Assembly: GCA_031979385.1 (NCBI GenBank)
Contig: DALZEF010000002.1
Location: 124,001-188,000 of the forward strand
DNA length: 64,000 nt
Direction of reading: 5' to 3'
Source of the DNA: Timonella sp031979385
GTDB lineage: Bacteria; Actinomycetota; Actinomycetes; Actinomycetales; Cellulomonadaceae
The position numbers and the translations under genes were made by a program. The notes under the pieces were generated by a model. It saw nothing but the letters and a program-made list of their open reading frames with translations. It was not told the DNA's origin and made no database searches. Within the stretch, counting starts at the first letter, position 1, and every line of letters begins with the position of its first letter. Below, piece by piece: positions 46,173-54,353 of the stretch.

Positions 46173-47000
46173 CTATTTCTGTATAAACGGCAGCAGCGCA
46201 GCGTTCACTTCGTCGGCGTGAGTCCACAGCATGCCGTGTGGTGCGCCGTCGATCTCGACGTACTCCGCTTCTGGGAATGCTTCATGAAACGGGCGCCCGG
46301 TCGCATCGATAGGCAGGATGTTGTCAGCAGTTCCGTGCACGATGAGTGCTGGTTTGCCGCTTGCTCGCACAGCCGCGACGTCTGCCGTAAAGTCCTCGAT
46401 CCACGTTGGAACCACCGCGTAGGCTGCAACCGGCGCGCTGAGAACGGCCGTGTTCCAGTTCGCGGTGACAACCTCTTGGCTGATCCGTGAGCCGAGGTTC
46501 TCGTCCAAGTTATAGAAGTCCTTGAAGAAGTTGGTGAACCAGGCGAAGCGGTCGGCTTTGGCCGTGGCTGCGATGTCGTCGAACTGCTCTTGCGGCAGTC
46601 CTTGGCCGAGCATTCCTGGTTCGAGTGAGCCAAGGAACGCGTACTTGGCAACGCGGTCAGATCCGTACTTCGCTGTGTATCGAGCAAGTTCTCCCGTGCC
46701 CATTGAGAATCCTACGAGGATCACGTCGTTGAGTTCGAGCGTCTCGAGCACGATCTTCAAGTCTGAAGCGAACGTGTCGTAGTCGTACCCCGTGGTGACT
46801 TTGCTTGAGCGGCCAAAACCGCGGCGGTCGTAGGTGATGACACGGTAGCCGAGGTCGAGTAGTTCCCGAGTTTGACGTTCCCATGAACTGCCGTCGAGCG
46901 GGTAACCGTGAATGAGCAGCACGACCTGTCCGCTTCCGTGGTCCTCGTAGTAGAGCTCGATCGGCGTCGAATTCTCTTGGCCGACGGTGATGTGTGACAT
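46173..47000 (-). CDS. Alpha/beta hydrolase, non-haem chloroperoxidase/esterase type
   Basis: 275 residues. Catalytic triad: Ser in VGFSMGTGE, Asp in HGTADNILP, His in IDGAPHGML; oxyanion HGYPLDGSSW. The YDRRGFGRSS and GFSMGTGE motifs are those of cofactor-free haloperoxidases/perhydrolases, whose native role is usually ester hydrolysis. AAGGGG lies upstream of ATG 47000. It stands alone. Confidence 0.87.
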   Translation of the reverse strand: MSHITVGQENSTPIELYYEDHGSGQVVLLIHGYPLDGSSWERQTRELLDLGYRVITYDRRGFGRSSKVTTGYDYDTFASDLKIVLETLELNDVILVGFSMGTGELARYTAKYGSDRVAKYAFLGSLEPGMLGQGLPQEQFDDIAATAKADRFAWFTNFFKDFYNLDENLGSRISQEVVTANWNTAVLSAPVAAYAVVPTWIEDFTADVAAVRASGKPALIVHGTADNILPIDATGRPFHEAFPEAEYVEIDGAPHGMLWTHADEVNAALLPFIQK

Positions 47001-47245
47001 GCGGCGTCCCCTTCGTTTGCGCGAGAGCGGTTGCTCTCACTCGCTGTAAACGACGTTAGGGAAGGGTGGGCGCAGGCGCAACAGATAAATTCTCGACAAG
47101 CAAGAACGAGCGTAGCGACACGGGGTGTTCTTGGTGATATAGATGTAGCCTCATACTCGCCGTGCTATGCCAGAGTCTCTGCGGCTGCTCTGGGTTTTGC
47201 GTGACACAGTTGGCAGCTACCTTGGCCCAATCTTTGAACCCGCAG

Positions 47246-47860
47246 TCAGTTGGCTGGCTTTACGGATTTGAACCATTCGTTCCACAGTGCATGCTGGAAT
47301 GCGCGAGCCTGCGGACCTGGTTGGGCGAAGAGGTCCGAGAATGTTTGAGCCTTGCTGGTGTATCCGTTACGCCAAGCCTCGAAATCGCGTGGTTTTGAGG
47401 TGATGATCAGTGCGTTATGAGAACCCGAAACGCCGGTGTTTGTGCTTGTCGGAAGACTTTTCAGGTTGTAGCCTTCGGGTACATAGAGGACCGCCATGGC
47501 GTGCTGTGTCGGAGGCTCGGAACCGGTGAGGTGGAAGGCGGCGGCCCGGCTACCACCGATCGCATAGACGGGTGCATCTTTCAAAACGCTTAGTGCTTTG
47601 TGGAAACTCGTGATCTTTGCTTCCTTGAGGGTGCGGCGAGCGGCAAACAACATGAGTAGTCGCTCTGTATCCGTTACATCGAATCCGCCACGCGGGTGAC
47701 GACGTATGGCGCCGATGGCTGTTGGGTGTTGCAGTGCCTTGTAGGTGTTCTTCTCACCAACCTGTGCGTAATCGGCGAGTTCGGCAGCGTTCTGCCAGGA
47801 GCTCTTGCCGTCCAGGGCCTGGTCTACGAGGGCACGCAGCACGACAACGTTATCCAGCAT
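47246..47860 (-). CDS. Winged-helix protein, possibly AbiEi-like, autoregulated
   Basis: 204 residues from ATG 47860 (GAGG 7 bases upstream; a TTG two codons earlier is less likely). N-terminal half looks like a DNA-binding winged helix (about 15-75, ADYAQVGEKNTYKALQHP then GGFDVTDTERLLMLFA). The second half, with VYAIGGSRAAAFHLTG and MAVLYVPEG, recalls the sensor or nucleotidyltransferase-like part of AbiEi-type antitoxins, but no partner toxin is adjacent. Three matching palindromes lie 46-106 bases upstream. I do not recognise the family with certainty. Confidence 0.6.
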   Translation of the reverse strand: MLDNVVVLRALVDQALDGKSSWQNAAELADYAQVGEKNTYKALQHPTAIGAIRRHPRGGFDVTDTERLLMLFAARRTLKEAKITSFHKALSVLKDAPVYAIGGSRAAAFHLTGSEPPTQHAMAVLYVPEGYNLKSLPTSTNTGVSGSHNALIITSKPRDFEAWRNGYTSKAQTFSDLFAQPGPQARAFQHALWNEWFKSVKPAN

Positions 47861-47905
47861 CTGCAAGCCTCACATTCAGCATAAAACACCAAGTCAAGAG
47901 TAAAT

Positions 47906-47968
47906 TCTACCAAACAGTAGATGCGGGTTCTACTATTTTGTAGATCTAATTCTACCAAATAGTAGAAT
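47906..47968. promoter_or_regulatory. Three tandem palindromic operators
   Basis: TCTAC-N6-GTAGA occurs at 47906-47921, 47929-47944 and 47951-47966, spaced 23 and 22 bases (two helical turns), so all face the same side of the helix. The third has 7-bp arms (ATTCTAC/GTAGAAT). They lie in the AT-rich promoter region of the winged-helix gene and are likely bound by its product. Confidence 0.65.
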
Positions 47969-48041
47969 CGTATGTTTTAACTGATCATCCCACAGACCGA
48001 CGAAAACTCCCGCGGCGAAGCAGTCGGAAGCGCAAAAAGAT

Positions 48042-48079
48042 GAGAGCCCGGAGTCGTGATGTCACGACTCCGGGCTCTC
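48042..48079 (-). terminator. Terminator of the MFS-tetR operon
   Basis: Perfect 18-bp inverted repeat (GAGAGCCCGGAGTCGTGA and its complement) with almost no spacer, followed on the minus strand by CATCTTTTTGCG. It ends 22 bases after the tetR stop. Confidence 0.85.
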
Positions 48080-48100
48080 AACATATGTGAGTGAAGCGGA

Positions 48101-48745
48101 TCAGTCCGGCTCGGCAAGCGAGAGCAGGTACTCCCGTCCGGCTTTCCACTCCTCCTCGGTCAGCCAGGGGGACTCGGCATCGACTGCGAACGACTCGGCG
48201 GCGCCGCGCACAACGGCCATTTTCCCCAGCGGAATCCCGTCCGCGGCAAAAATCTCCCGCCAGCGCTGGGCGTCTCGTTCGGCCAACTCCATGACCCGGT
48301 CTGTCTGATCCATCTTTGCGAGCAGGCCCGAGTGCGACAGAAGCGTCGTGGCCCGGTTCTTCCCGCTTGTCAGTGCCCGAACGTAGGCGCGTAACATCTT
48401 TCCTGGCCGGTTCTCCGAGAGATCGAGGTGCGCATAGATCACCTGGGTGTACTGTTCGAGGGCGTTCTCGATCAGGTCCTCGATGAGTCGTTCCTTGGAG
48501 GGAAAATGATGGAGGAGTCCGCTCTTGGACACCCCGGCTGTGCGGGCTATCTCCGCGATGGACACGGAGTTTCCATGCTGTAGGAACAGTGTCTCCGCAG
48601 CCTCGAGAATTGCAGCCCGAGTGCGTTCTTTGTCCCGTCCAGATATCCTCTCGCCATCTCGCACGGACCGCTGCTCGCTCCCGTTCCCTGCTGATCCGGA
48701 CCGATTGGCATCGGTGTTCGCTTCCTCCGGGATATCAGTGTTCAT
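48101..48745 (-). CDS. TetR-family repressor
   Basis: 214 residues from ATG 48745, which overlaps the end of the MFS gene by 11 bases; an earlier in-frame ATG (48805) lies deeper inside that gene. After a polar N-terminal tail (about 1-38) comes the HTH (about 42-88: AAETLFLQHGNSVSIAEIA, AGVSKSGLLHHFPSKERLI), then a ligand domain. The overlap suggests coupled translation with the pump it probably represses through the palindrome at 50297-50316. Confidence 0.88.
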   Translation of the reverse strand: MNTDIPEEANTDANRSGSAGNGSEQRSVRDGERISGRDKERTRAAILEAAETLFLQHGNSVSIAEIARTAGVSKSGLLHHFPSKERLIEDLIENALEQYTQVIYAHLDLSENRPGKMLRAYVRALTSGKNRATTLLSHSGLLAKMDQTDRVMELAERDAQRWREIFAADGIPLGKMAVVRGAAESFAVDAESPWLTEEEWKAGREYLLSLAEPD

Positions 48746-50264
48746 GAGTGTGCTCCATGGGTTCTGGGCCGGACGGGATGATCCGCCACGCAATGACTGC
48801 TGCAATGAACAATAGCCCGGCAGCGATGAGTGTGGTCAGCACCATGCCGTGCGCGAAAGCCTGTTTTGCGAGATCGAGCAATTGCGGCGAGTCGATGTGG
48901 CTGAGGGCACTCGCAAGCGACTCTTCGAGCCAGACCCGATCGCCCTCGGGAGTCCCTGTGGGTAGTTCCAGGGACGCACGATACAGTGCGGTCTGAATCG
49001 AACCGAGGACGGCGATGCCCAGGGCAACACCAAGTTCGTAGGCTGTCTCGGCGATGGAGGACGCGGCTCCTGCACGTTCGCGCGGCGCCGCAGCGACGAC
49101 CGCATCCGTTGACAGGGCGGAGGCCACGCCGATCCCAAGACCCATGAGGGCAAGGGCGATCCCCAGTCCCCAATAGGACGAGATCTGTTCGGTGCCAGCC
49201 AGTACGAGAAGCGCAACCGCACCCAAGCCCAGGCCGAGCCCGATGGCGCGACCGCGACCGAATCGTCGTAAAGCCAAACCGATGACGAGCATCGCAAGAA
49301 TCGAGGCAAGAGTGGAGGGCAACTCGGCCAGTCCTGCCGTGAAGGGGCTGTATCCACGCACGATCTGCAGGTACTGCGAGAAGAAGTACAGCAGGCCGAT
49401 GAACGCGAAGATCGCGATCGTGTTCGAGAGCACCGCGCCGAGGAAGGAGGGAATCTTGAACAGGGAGATGTCGATCATCGGCACGGCAAGGTTCCGTTGG
49501 CGGCGCACAAACAGCAGTGCGGCAACGGCACCAATCAGCAGGCCGCCCACAATCGTGGCGCTGTGGGAACTGGAGACGATGCCTTTAATCGAGTACACGA
49601 CTGGCACGATCATCGCGATCGACAGGATCGAAGACAGCAGGTCGATGCGCTGGCCGGACGGGTTGCGCGATTCCGGTAGGAGGAAGAATCCGCAGATCAG
49701 GATAATCAGCATGATCGGAATGTTGATGACGAACACCGATCCCCACCAGAAGCGTTCCAGTAGCGCGCCGCCGACGAGTGGTCCAAGTGCGCCACCGGCG
49801 GTTGCGCCCGCAGACCAGATCGCGATTGCGCGGGTGCGCTGTATCGGATCGTGGAAGAGGTTGCGAATGATCGACAGCGTTGACGGCATGATGGTCGCCC
49901 CGGCGAGGCCGAGGAATGCGCGTGCGGCGATGAGCATTGCTGGGCTGGTTGCGAAGGCGGCAAGCAGCGAGGCGAGACCGAATGCGGCACTTCCGAGCAG
50001 CAGGATCTTCTTACGGCCGTATTTGTCCGCCACGTTACCCATCGTGATGAGCAGGCCTGCAAGCACGAACGAGTAGATGTCACCGATCCACAGCAATTGC
50101 GTTGCGGTGGGGGACAGGTCTGCGATCAGGGATGGCACGGCCATGTACAGCACGGTTCCGTCGATGGCGAGCAGGGTAACTGCCAGGATCAGGATCGACA
50201 GCGCGAGCCATTCTCGCTTGCCCGCTGTGGCGGGCGTGGGGGTTGGGGTCAGGATTTCTTGCAC
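48735..50264 (-). CDS. MFS drug efflux transporter, DHA2 family (14 TM)
   Basis: 509 residues from GTG 50264. Fourteen hydrophobic segments; motif A-like GNVADKYGRKKILLLG, motif C-like AGATAGGALGPLVGG, and AIDGTVLYMAVPSLIADL in TM1 as in LfrA/SmvA/QacA pumps. It should export cationic drugs or dyes by proton exchange. On the minus strand TATAAG (50279-50274) lies only about 10 bases before the GTG with no ribosome site, so the message may be leaderless; an ATG at 50285 lies upstream of that -10. Confidence 0.88.
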   Translation of the reverse strand: MQEILTPTPTPATAGKREWLALSILILAVTLLAIDGTVLYMAVPSLIADLSPTATQLLWIGDIYSFVLAGLLITMGNVADKYGRKKILLLGSAAFGLASLLAAFATSPAMLIAARAFLGLAGATIMPSTLSIIRNLFHDPIQRTRAIAIWSAGATAGGALGPLVGGALLERFWWGSVFVINIPIMLIILICGFFLLPESRNPSGQRIDLLSSILSIAMIVPVVYSIKGIVSSSHSATIVGGLLIGAVAALLFVRRQRNLAVPMIDISLFKIPSFLGAVLSNTIAIFAFIGLLYFFSQYLQIVRGYSPFTAGLAELPSTLASILAMLVIGLALRRFGRGRAIGLGLGLGAVALLVLAGTEQISSYWGLGIALALMGLGIGVASALSTDAVVAAAPRERAGAASSIAETAYELGVALGIAVLGSIQTALYRASLELPTGTPEGDRVWLEESLASALSHIDSPQLLDLAKQAFAHGMVLTTLIAAGLLFIAAVIAWRIIPSGPEPMEHTHEH

Positions 50265-50296
50265 GCGAAATATCTTATAGACCAAACAGTCAGTTT

Positions 50297-50316
50297 AACA
50301 GACCACATGGTCTGTT
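50297..50316. promoter_or_regulatory. TetR operator of the MFS-tetR operon
   Basis: AACAGACCA-CA-TGGTCTGTT, perfect 9-bp arms, 18-37 bases upstream of the presumed -10 (50274-50279), overlapping the -35 area. A weaker related stretch (AGACCAAACAGTCAGT) lies between it and the -10. Confidence 0.7.
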
Positions 50317-50395
50317 TTGATGGGTGATCTGTCCCACCGCAGTGTGGATTGTCGACGATTCCCGTCTGCCAGCGGCCTTGCCGCTGGTTGCGCCG

Positions 50396-50995
50396 CTAGT
50401 TGGGTGCTGGGGTCACTGCTGCTGTGGTTAACAGTGCGGCTGGAATTGAATAGGTGCGATCGTTGTCGAGACGGGTTCCAGTGAACCGAGTGCGCTTGGT
50501 CTCCACGACTCGGTAAGTGTGAGGGCCATAGGTCATCAGGTCCCCAGCTTGGATCACTCGCCCCAGCGATGGAGCGTAGAACGACGGACGTCTCTGGCGT
50601 TTGGGAGCGCGATCTGAGGCCCGAATGATCTCTCGTGCGGCAGTGCGTGCTGCCTTCTGCTGAGGTGTGGGCGGCACACTTGCGCGCGGTGTCGCGCCTA
50701 AACGCAGCGCCACGGCCTTCCACTCCGGCCCGTGTGGCTTAACGCCGCTCCCATGGAGATGATGCACGATTGCGTGGGCGACCTCGTGGCGTACGGTGTC
50801 GAGTATCTGTTCGTGAGGGCTGCCCTCAAAGTGCGCTTGCGATATCCGGATGACGCGACGTGAGGAATTGCAGGTGCCCAGCCTTTGGCCCATTCCCGGT
50901 GCAAAAATCACCTGCCAATTGCCAGGTATGCCGTGAGATCGCAGCAGTTCCAGAGCGTGCTGGATGTAGTAATCGGCGCAGTGCGCAGCGGCCAT
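50396..50995 (-). CDS. SprT-like zinc metalloprotease domain protein
   Basis: 199 residues. HEVAH in LDTVRHEVAHAIVHHL plus a downstream HGPEWKAVALRLG give the zinc-protease signature of the SprT/Spartan group. The second half is basic and Pro/Ala-rich (RASDRAPKRQRRP) with a short beta segment, possibly for nucleic-acid binding. Eukaryotic Spartan cuts DNA-protein crosslinks; the bacterial role is unknown. Stands alone. Confidence 0.82.
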   Translation of the reverse strand: MAAAHCADYYIQHALELLRSHGIPGNWQVIFAPGMGQRLGTCNSSRRVIRISQAHFEGSPHEQILDTVRHEVAHAIVHHLHGSGVKPHGPEWKAVALRLGATPRASVPPTPQQKAARTAAREIIRASDRAPKRQRRPSFYAPSLGRVIQAGDLMTYGPHTYRVVETKRTRFTGTRLDNDRTYSIPAALLTTAAVTPAPN

Positions 50996-51112
50996 TGATC
51001 TCCTCGGGGCATGATGGACCTATTCACTCTAGATGCGGCTGTCTGGGCGTGACCAATTGGCGGGTGCCATTTTTGCTAGGATGTGGCGCAGAACCTATGA
51101 AAGGAACCTGCC

Positions 51113-51334
51113 GTGATGCAACCGACGCATAACGACGCAAACCTCACCCGCTCATTGAAATACACCGCAATTGTTACGGGTCTCATGGCAATATTCAACG
51201 TGGTTTTCTCACAGTGGGTTCTGGTCGTATTCTTCGCAATTATCGCGGTCGGCACAGGCGCGGTTTCGTGGCAGAGGGCTCGAAGTGAACAGCGCGCCAT
51301 TACGGAAAGCGGGAGTGCTGGACCGCAAGAATAG
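51113..51334 (+). CDS. Small two-TM membrane protein
   Basis: 73 residues from GTG 51113 (AAAGGAA 6 bases upstream) or ATG 51116, the next codon. Two hydrophobic segments (about 17-34 and 36-52, separated at SQW) are followed by a charged tail. TAGGAT at 51077-51082 is a possible -10. Function unknown; small actinobacterial proteins of this shape are common. Confidence 0.65.
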   Translation: MMQPTHNDANLTRSLKYTAIVTGLMAIFNVVFSQWVLVVFFAIIAVGTGAVSWQRARSEQRAITESGSAGPQE

Positions 51335-51369
51335 CGGTTGCGCACCGAATCGTCGCTAAACTGCCTGTC

Positions 51370-51645
51370 GTGCAGGCCTGTATGGCGTTTTTCATAAATG
51401 CCGACGCAGAAGCACCCCTATCGTGGGTGCTGATTCTGAGCCAAAGCATGTGGCCCGCAGTCAAAAGACTTCGGGCCACTGCTATGTCGCGTGTAGTCGC
51501 GCTCTCACCGTGGGGAGGTGAGGTTCAGGCAACGCAACCACTTCAGCGGCGCTCGCGCCACTACGCATGGACCGACCACCGTACCCTCGATGAACGGGAT
51601 TGGTCCTACCTGGATCTCTACGAACTGCTCAAGGCAAATTCCTAG
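51370..51645 (+). CDS. Small hypothetical protein (uncertain)
   Basis: 91-residue open frame. Its end, WTDHRTLDERDWSYLDLYELLKANS in shortened form (ERDWSYLDLYELLKA), looks protein-like, while the first 50 residues are of poor quality. The true start may be ATG 51484 (MSRVVALSPW), giving about 53 residues. No ribosome site is clear. Reported as possible only. Confidence 0.35.
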   Translation: MQACMAFFINADAEAPLSWVLILSQSMWPAVKRLRATAMSRVVALSPWGGEVQATQPLQRRSRHYAWTDHRTLDERDWSYLDLYELLKANS

Positions 51646-51793
51646 GTTTTCCTAAATAGAGGATAGTGGCTTATGTCGATCAAAGCCAGTGTGACACGAA
51701 GCATTATCCGTCGATTAGAGAAAAGCAACTAAACTAACAAATTGTATCGGGCGTTATATTGCCGTTATAGAGCAATGTGCCAGGATAATTTAG

Positions 51794-51836
51794 CGATCAT
51801 GCGTCAATTGAACGATCATGCGTCAATTGAACGATC
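51794..51836. repeat. 19-base tandem duplication at a gene end
   Basis: CGATCATGCGTCAATTGAA occurs twice in direct succession (51794-51812, 51813-51831), followed by CGATC. The second copy codes the last residues and stop of the phosphoribosyltransferase; the first lies just after it, repeating the stop. Confidence 0.9.
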
Positions 51837-52325
51837 TGAACCGATCGGAGGAAGAGCGGACCATGGGAAGGTGATCCACTCATCCGTGGCCTTCCACGAG
51901 TAGTCCGGTGCGATAATTGACCGAGGTTTCGTGTACAGCACCGCGGAGCGGGCATCTGAACCCTGGCGTGCCAGGATATCCATAACGAGCGCGAGGGTAC
52001 GGCCCGAGTCCGCCACATCGTCGACCACAAGAACCTTCTGGCCGGGAAGCTCGCGTGTGTCCATCAAAGGCGGCAGGATACGAGGGTCCGAGAGGGTCTC
52101 GCCAATATCCGTGTAGAACTCGATGTTCATCGTGCCCACACCCTTGGTGCCGAGTGCGTACGCCACTGCACCACCGGGAATCAGCCCGCCGCGCGCAATC
52201 GCAACAACCACGTCGGGAACAAATCCGGAATCGACAACCTGCTGCGCAATCTCGCGTGCTGCATCCCCGAACTCATCCCACGAGAGGACCTCGCGGATGC
52301 CATTCTCAGTCATAATCTCTGCCAT
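51816..52325 (-). CDS. Phosphoribosyltransferase (xanthine/guanine-type)
   Basis: 169 residues. Type I PRTase fold: VVAIARGGLIPG near residue 42-53 and the PRPP loop VLVVDDVADSGRT near 98-110, with WITFPW at the C-terminal hood as in Xpt/Gpt-like enzymes. Such enzymes join a purine base to PRPP; several actinobacterial relatives have no tested substrate. ATG 52325 or ATG 52313 may be the start. The upstream 500 bases hold long hairpins. Confidence 0.83.
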   Translation of the reverse strand: MAEIMTENGIREVLSWDEFGDAAREIAQQVVDSGFVPDVVVAIARGGLIPGGAVAYALGTKGVGTMNIEFYTDIGETLSDPRILPPLMDTRELPGQKVLVVDDVADSGRTLALVMDILARQGSDARSAVLYTKPRSIIAPDYSWKATDEWITFPWSALPPIGSDRSIDA

Positions 52326-52438
52326 GAATCAACAATAGGTTCTGGGCTATGGCGCTGTCAGTGCGACGGGCACTGCGGGCAAAGAATCACAGTGTGAGAT
52401 ATTTCGAACGAACGGTCGTGAGCGGTCTTGCCAGCACC

Positions 52439-52498
52439 GGTCTATGGGTTCTGTCGTCGGCCTGTGTGCCGTGAGACCGACCACAAAACCCACAGACC
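52439..52498 (-). repeat. Long hairpin A upstream of the phosphoribosyltransferase gene
   Basis: Arms 52439-52463 and 52474-52498 pair at 21 of 25 positions; three of the four mismatches become G-U pairs if the minus strand is transcribed. This points to a minus-strand RNA element. No open frame here looks real. Confidence 0.6.
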
Positions 52499-52545
52499 CG
52501 CCTGAGGGGGGAGTTCGTGCTGTCTCTCTGATATGTCTTCCAAGC

Positions 52546-52612
52546 CGGTGGGGCGTTTTTGGTCCGGGTGCTCGCATCTTATGTGGGCACCCGGACCAAA
52601 AACACCCCACCG
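52546..52612 (-). repeat. Long hairpin B upstream of the phosphoribosyltransferase gene
   Basis: 26-bp arms, 52546-52571 and 52587-52612, with one mismatch that is a G-U pair on the minus strand. Each arm carries GTTTTTGG inside. No T-run follows. Unrelated in sequence to hairpin A. Confidence 0.65.
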
Positions 52613-52748
52613 ACGATTCAGTCAGTCCGATTTCCGGGGCGGGCGGGCGCAGGGTGGGCCAAGGTGCGACCGGTTGCCGACGAAACGGCTGTCACCGAGC
52701 GCACAGGCGGCTTGCGTGCAGCTCGCTCACATATCGAGTGGGCATACG

Positions 52749-52784
52749 ATTGCGGGGCGCTGGTTCTCACCAGCGCCCCGCAAT
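52749..52784 (-). terminator. Terminator hairpin of the FKBP lipoprotein gene
   Basis: Perfect 16-bp stem ATTGCGGGGCGCTGGT with a 4-base loop, 46 bases after the end of the FKBP gene. GC-rich with no T-run. Confidence 0.75.
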
Positions 52785-52829
52785 TGGGTTCAATCGACGC
52801 ACGTAGGCGTTACGCGCGTGGTCGCAAGA

Positions 52830-53789
52830 TCAGTTGACCGCGAGCAGATCCACCACGAAGATCAGGTCGCCGAGAGGCTGGCCACTTTCGTTGTTGCCCT
52901 CCCCTGCTCCGTACGCCTGCTCAGCCGGGATGATCAGCATGACCTGGGAGCCGAGTTTCTGTCCTGCAAGTCCCTTTGTCCAACCCTGGATGACCTGCTG
53001 TAGCGAGAAGCCGGTTGTAGCACCACGTTCCCAGGATGAGTCAAACTGCTCACCCTGAAGGTTCCAGCCAGAGTATTGCGCGTGCAGGTAGTCGGTTTCC
53101 TTCACCTCTGCGCCATCGCCCTGCTTCAGCACGATGGTCTGAGTGTCATCCGTGGCCTCGAAACCATCTGGGATCTCGATTGATGGTTGACCTGAGTCGT
53201 CAAGGGTCACGGTTGGCAGGGAGGCATCAGTGACCTCCTGTGGCTCACCGGTGGCCCATGGTCGTACAGAGTCAACGATCTCCATCACCATGATGTTCGG
53301 GTCCACGTCCTCCTCCTGGCTGGGAGCTGCGAACGCTAGGCGAGCGCCAATCTTCTGGTTCGTCAACACATCCAGTAGTTGGGATACGAGTCCACTTGCT
53401 GCGGAGTTTGGAATCGTGGTGGGAGCACCGTCGTCATATGTGGACTGCGTTGTCTCTCCTGCTGCGGAGTAGGACACGATGTGGACGCTCACCAAGTCGC
53501 CATCCTCAACTGTTTCACCCGTACCAGGGCTGATCTCGCGAGCGGCTGGAGCCGAGAGCTTAGTGAAGTCGCCCTCAATCTTGACATCGGTTGGTGCCTC
53601 ACCTGCGTTTGCAGCAGCGTAGGTAATACCCTCAAGGATCTTGGCGTCCTCAGCGGTGGTGCTCGTAACCTCTTCTGAAGGCGTCGTGGACGGGGATACC
53701 TCCGGGGTCGATTCCCCGGAGCAACCGGTGAGCACGAGCGCCGCGACAACGGCGACGGCAGTAAGAGCGCGCATGGAGCGAAGTTTCAC
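52830..53789 (-). CDS. FKBP-type peptidyl-prolyl isomerase lipoprotein
   Basis: 319 residues from GTG 53789 with AAAGGA upstream. Signal peptide with lipobox LVLTGC (Cys near residue 23), a Ser/Thr/Glu-rich spacer, a first degenerate FKBP-like domain (about 65-180, GDLVSVHIVSYSAAGE) and a C-terminal complete one (about 215-319: YLHAQYSGW, VIQGWTKGLAGQKLGSQ, IPAEQAYG, LIFVVDLL). It should help fold exported proteins outside the membrane. Confidence 0.9.
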   Translation of the reverse strand: MKLRSMRALTAVAVVAALVLTGCSGESTPEVSPSTTPSEEVTSTTAEDAKILEGITYAAANAGEAPTDVKIEGDFTKLSAPAAREISPGTGETVEDGDLVSVHIVSYSAAGETTQSTYDDGAPTTIPNSAASGLVSQLLDVLTNQKIGARLAFAAPSQEEDVDPNIMVMEIVDSVRPWATGEPQEVTDASLPTVTLDDSGQPSIEIPDGFEATDDTQTIVLKQGDGAEVKETDYLHAQYSGWNLQGEQFDSSWERGATTGFSLQQVIQGWTKGLAGQKLGSQVMLIIPAEQAYGAGEGNNESGQPLGDLIFVVDLLAVN

Positions 53790-54059
53790 GGATTTTCCTT
53801 TGAACAAGCGGTGATTGAGCGATAGCGCTGCAAACGAATGCACGCGTTCACATCAACGTAAATACTGCGCGCCACCCTGTTGATGCACGTCCCAGCAAGT
53901 GAGTTTGGCCGTATGGGTGGCGAAACCTGTTCAAGCCTATACCTGATTTCTGGAAACGGACTGTGCATTTCAACCCATGCGCAACGAAACCGGGGGTTGT
54001 CATTACTCCACAGCGGTTCGTGTCGCCTTGAGCGCCGCGGCAGGGGGCAAAATAGAGGT

Positions 54060-54350
54060 ATGCCTTCGTCACGTCGATCAAGTAAACGCCCGTATTCTAC
54101 CGAGCACCGGGAACTCAACATGCAGGTTGCAACCGGTGGTCGACGCACGGTGACGCGACGAGGCGAGGACTGGACCGTGCAAAACATTCGGTCCTCCGAT
54201 AAGACGTACATCTGCCCTGGCTGCAATCATTCAATTGCTCCGGGGCTAGCGCATGTGGTGGCCTGGGCGAACGACTCGCTGTTCGGACAGGACGCTGCCC
54301 TTGCAGAGCGCCGCCACTGGCACACGCGCTGCTGGACGATTCAGGAGTAG
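54060..54350 (+). CDS. Small conserved CxxC protein, probably zinc-binding
   Basis: 96 residues from ATG 54060 (AGAGGT just upstream). Basic N-terminus (SSRRSSKRP), then a beta-rich part with TVQNIRSSDKTYICPGCNHSI and, 30 residues on, HWHTRCW. The CPGC...HxxC spacing suggests one zinc site, as in small HNH-like proteins found in many actinobacteria, usually named by automated pipelines as ATP/GTP-binding without evidence. It ends 3 bases before the hydrolase start. Confidence 0.7.
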   Translation: MPSSRRSSKRPYSTEHRELNMQVATGGRRTVTRRGEDWTVQNIRSSDKTYICPGCNHSIAPGLAHVVAWANDSLFGQDAALAERRHWHTRCWTIQE

Positions 54351-54353
54351 AGC

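Noticed and set aside
47906..47968. The three repeats as a small CRISPR array
   Set aside because: Units are 16-base palindromes with 6-7 base spacers, far too short for repeat-spacer units, and no cas genes are nearby.
51794..51836. The 19-base tandem repeat as an integration attachment site
   Set aside because: The copies are directly adjacent, with no integrase or inserted DNA between them.
52347..52806. Open frames of 87 to 156 codons on both strands in the gap after the phosphoribosyltransferase gene
   Set aside because: They are produced by the long inverted repeats; both strands give similar peptides because the arms mirror each other.
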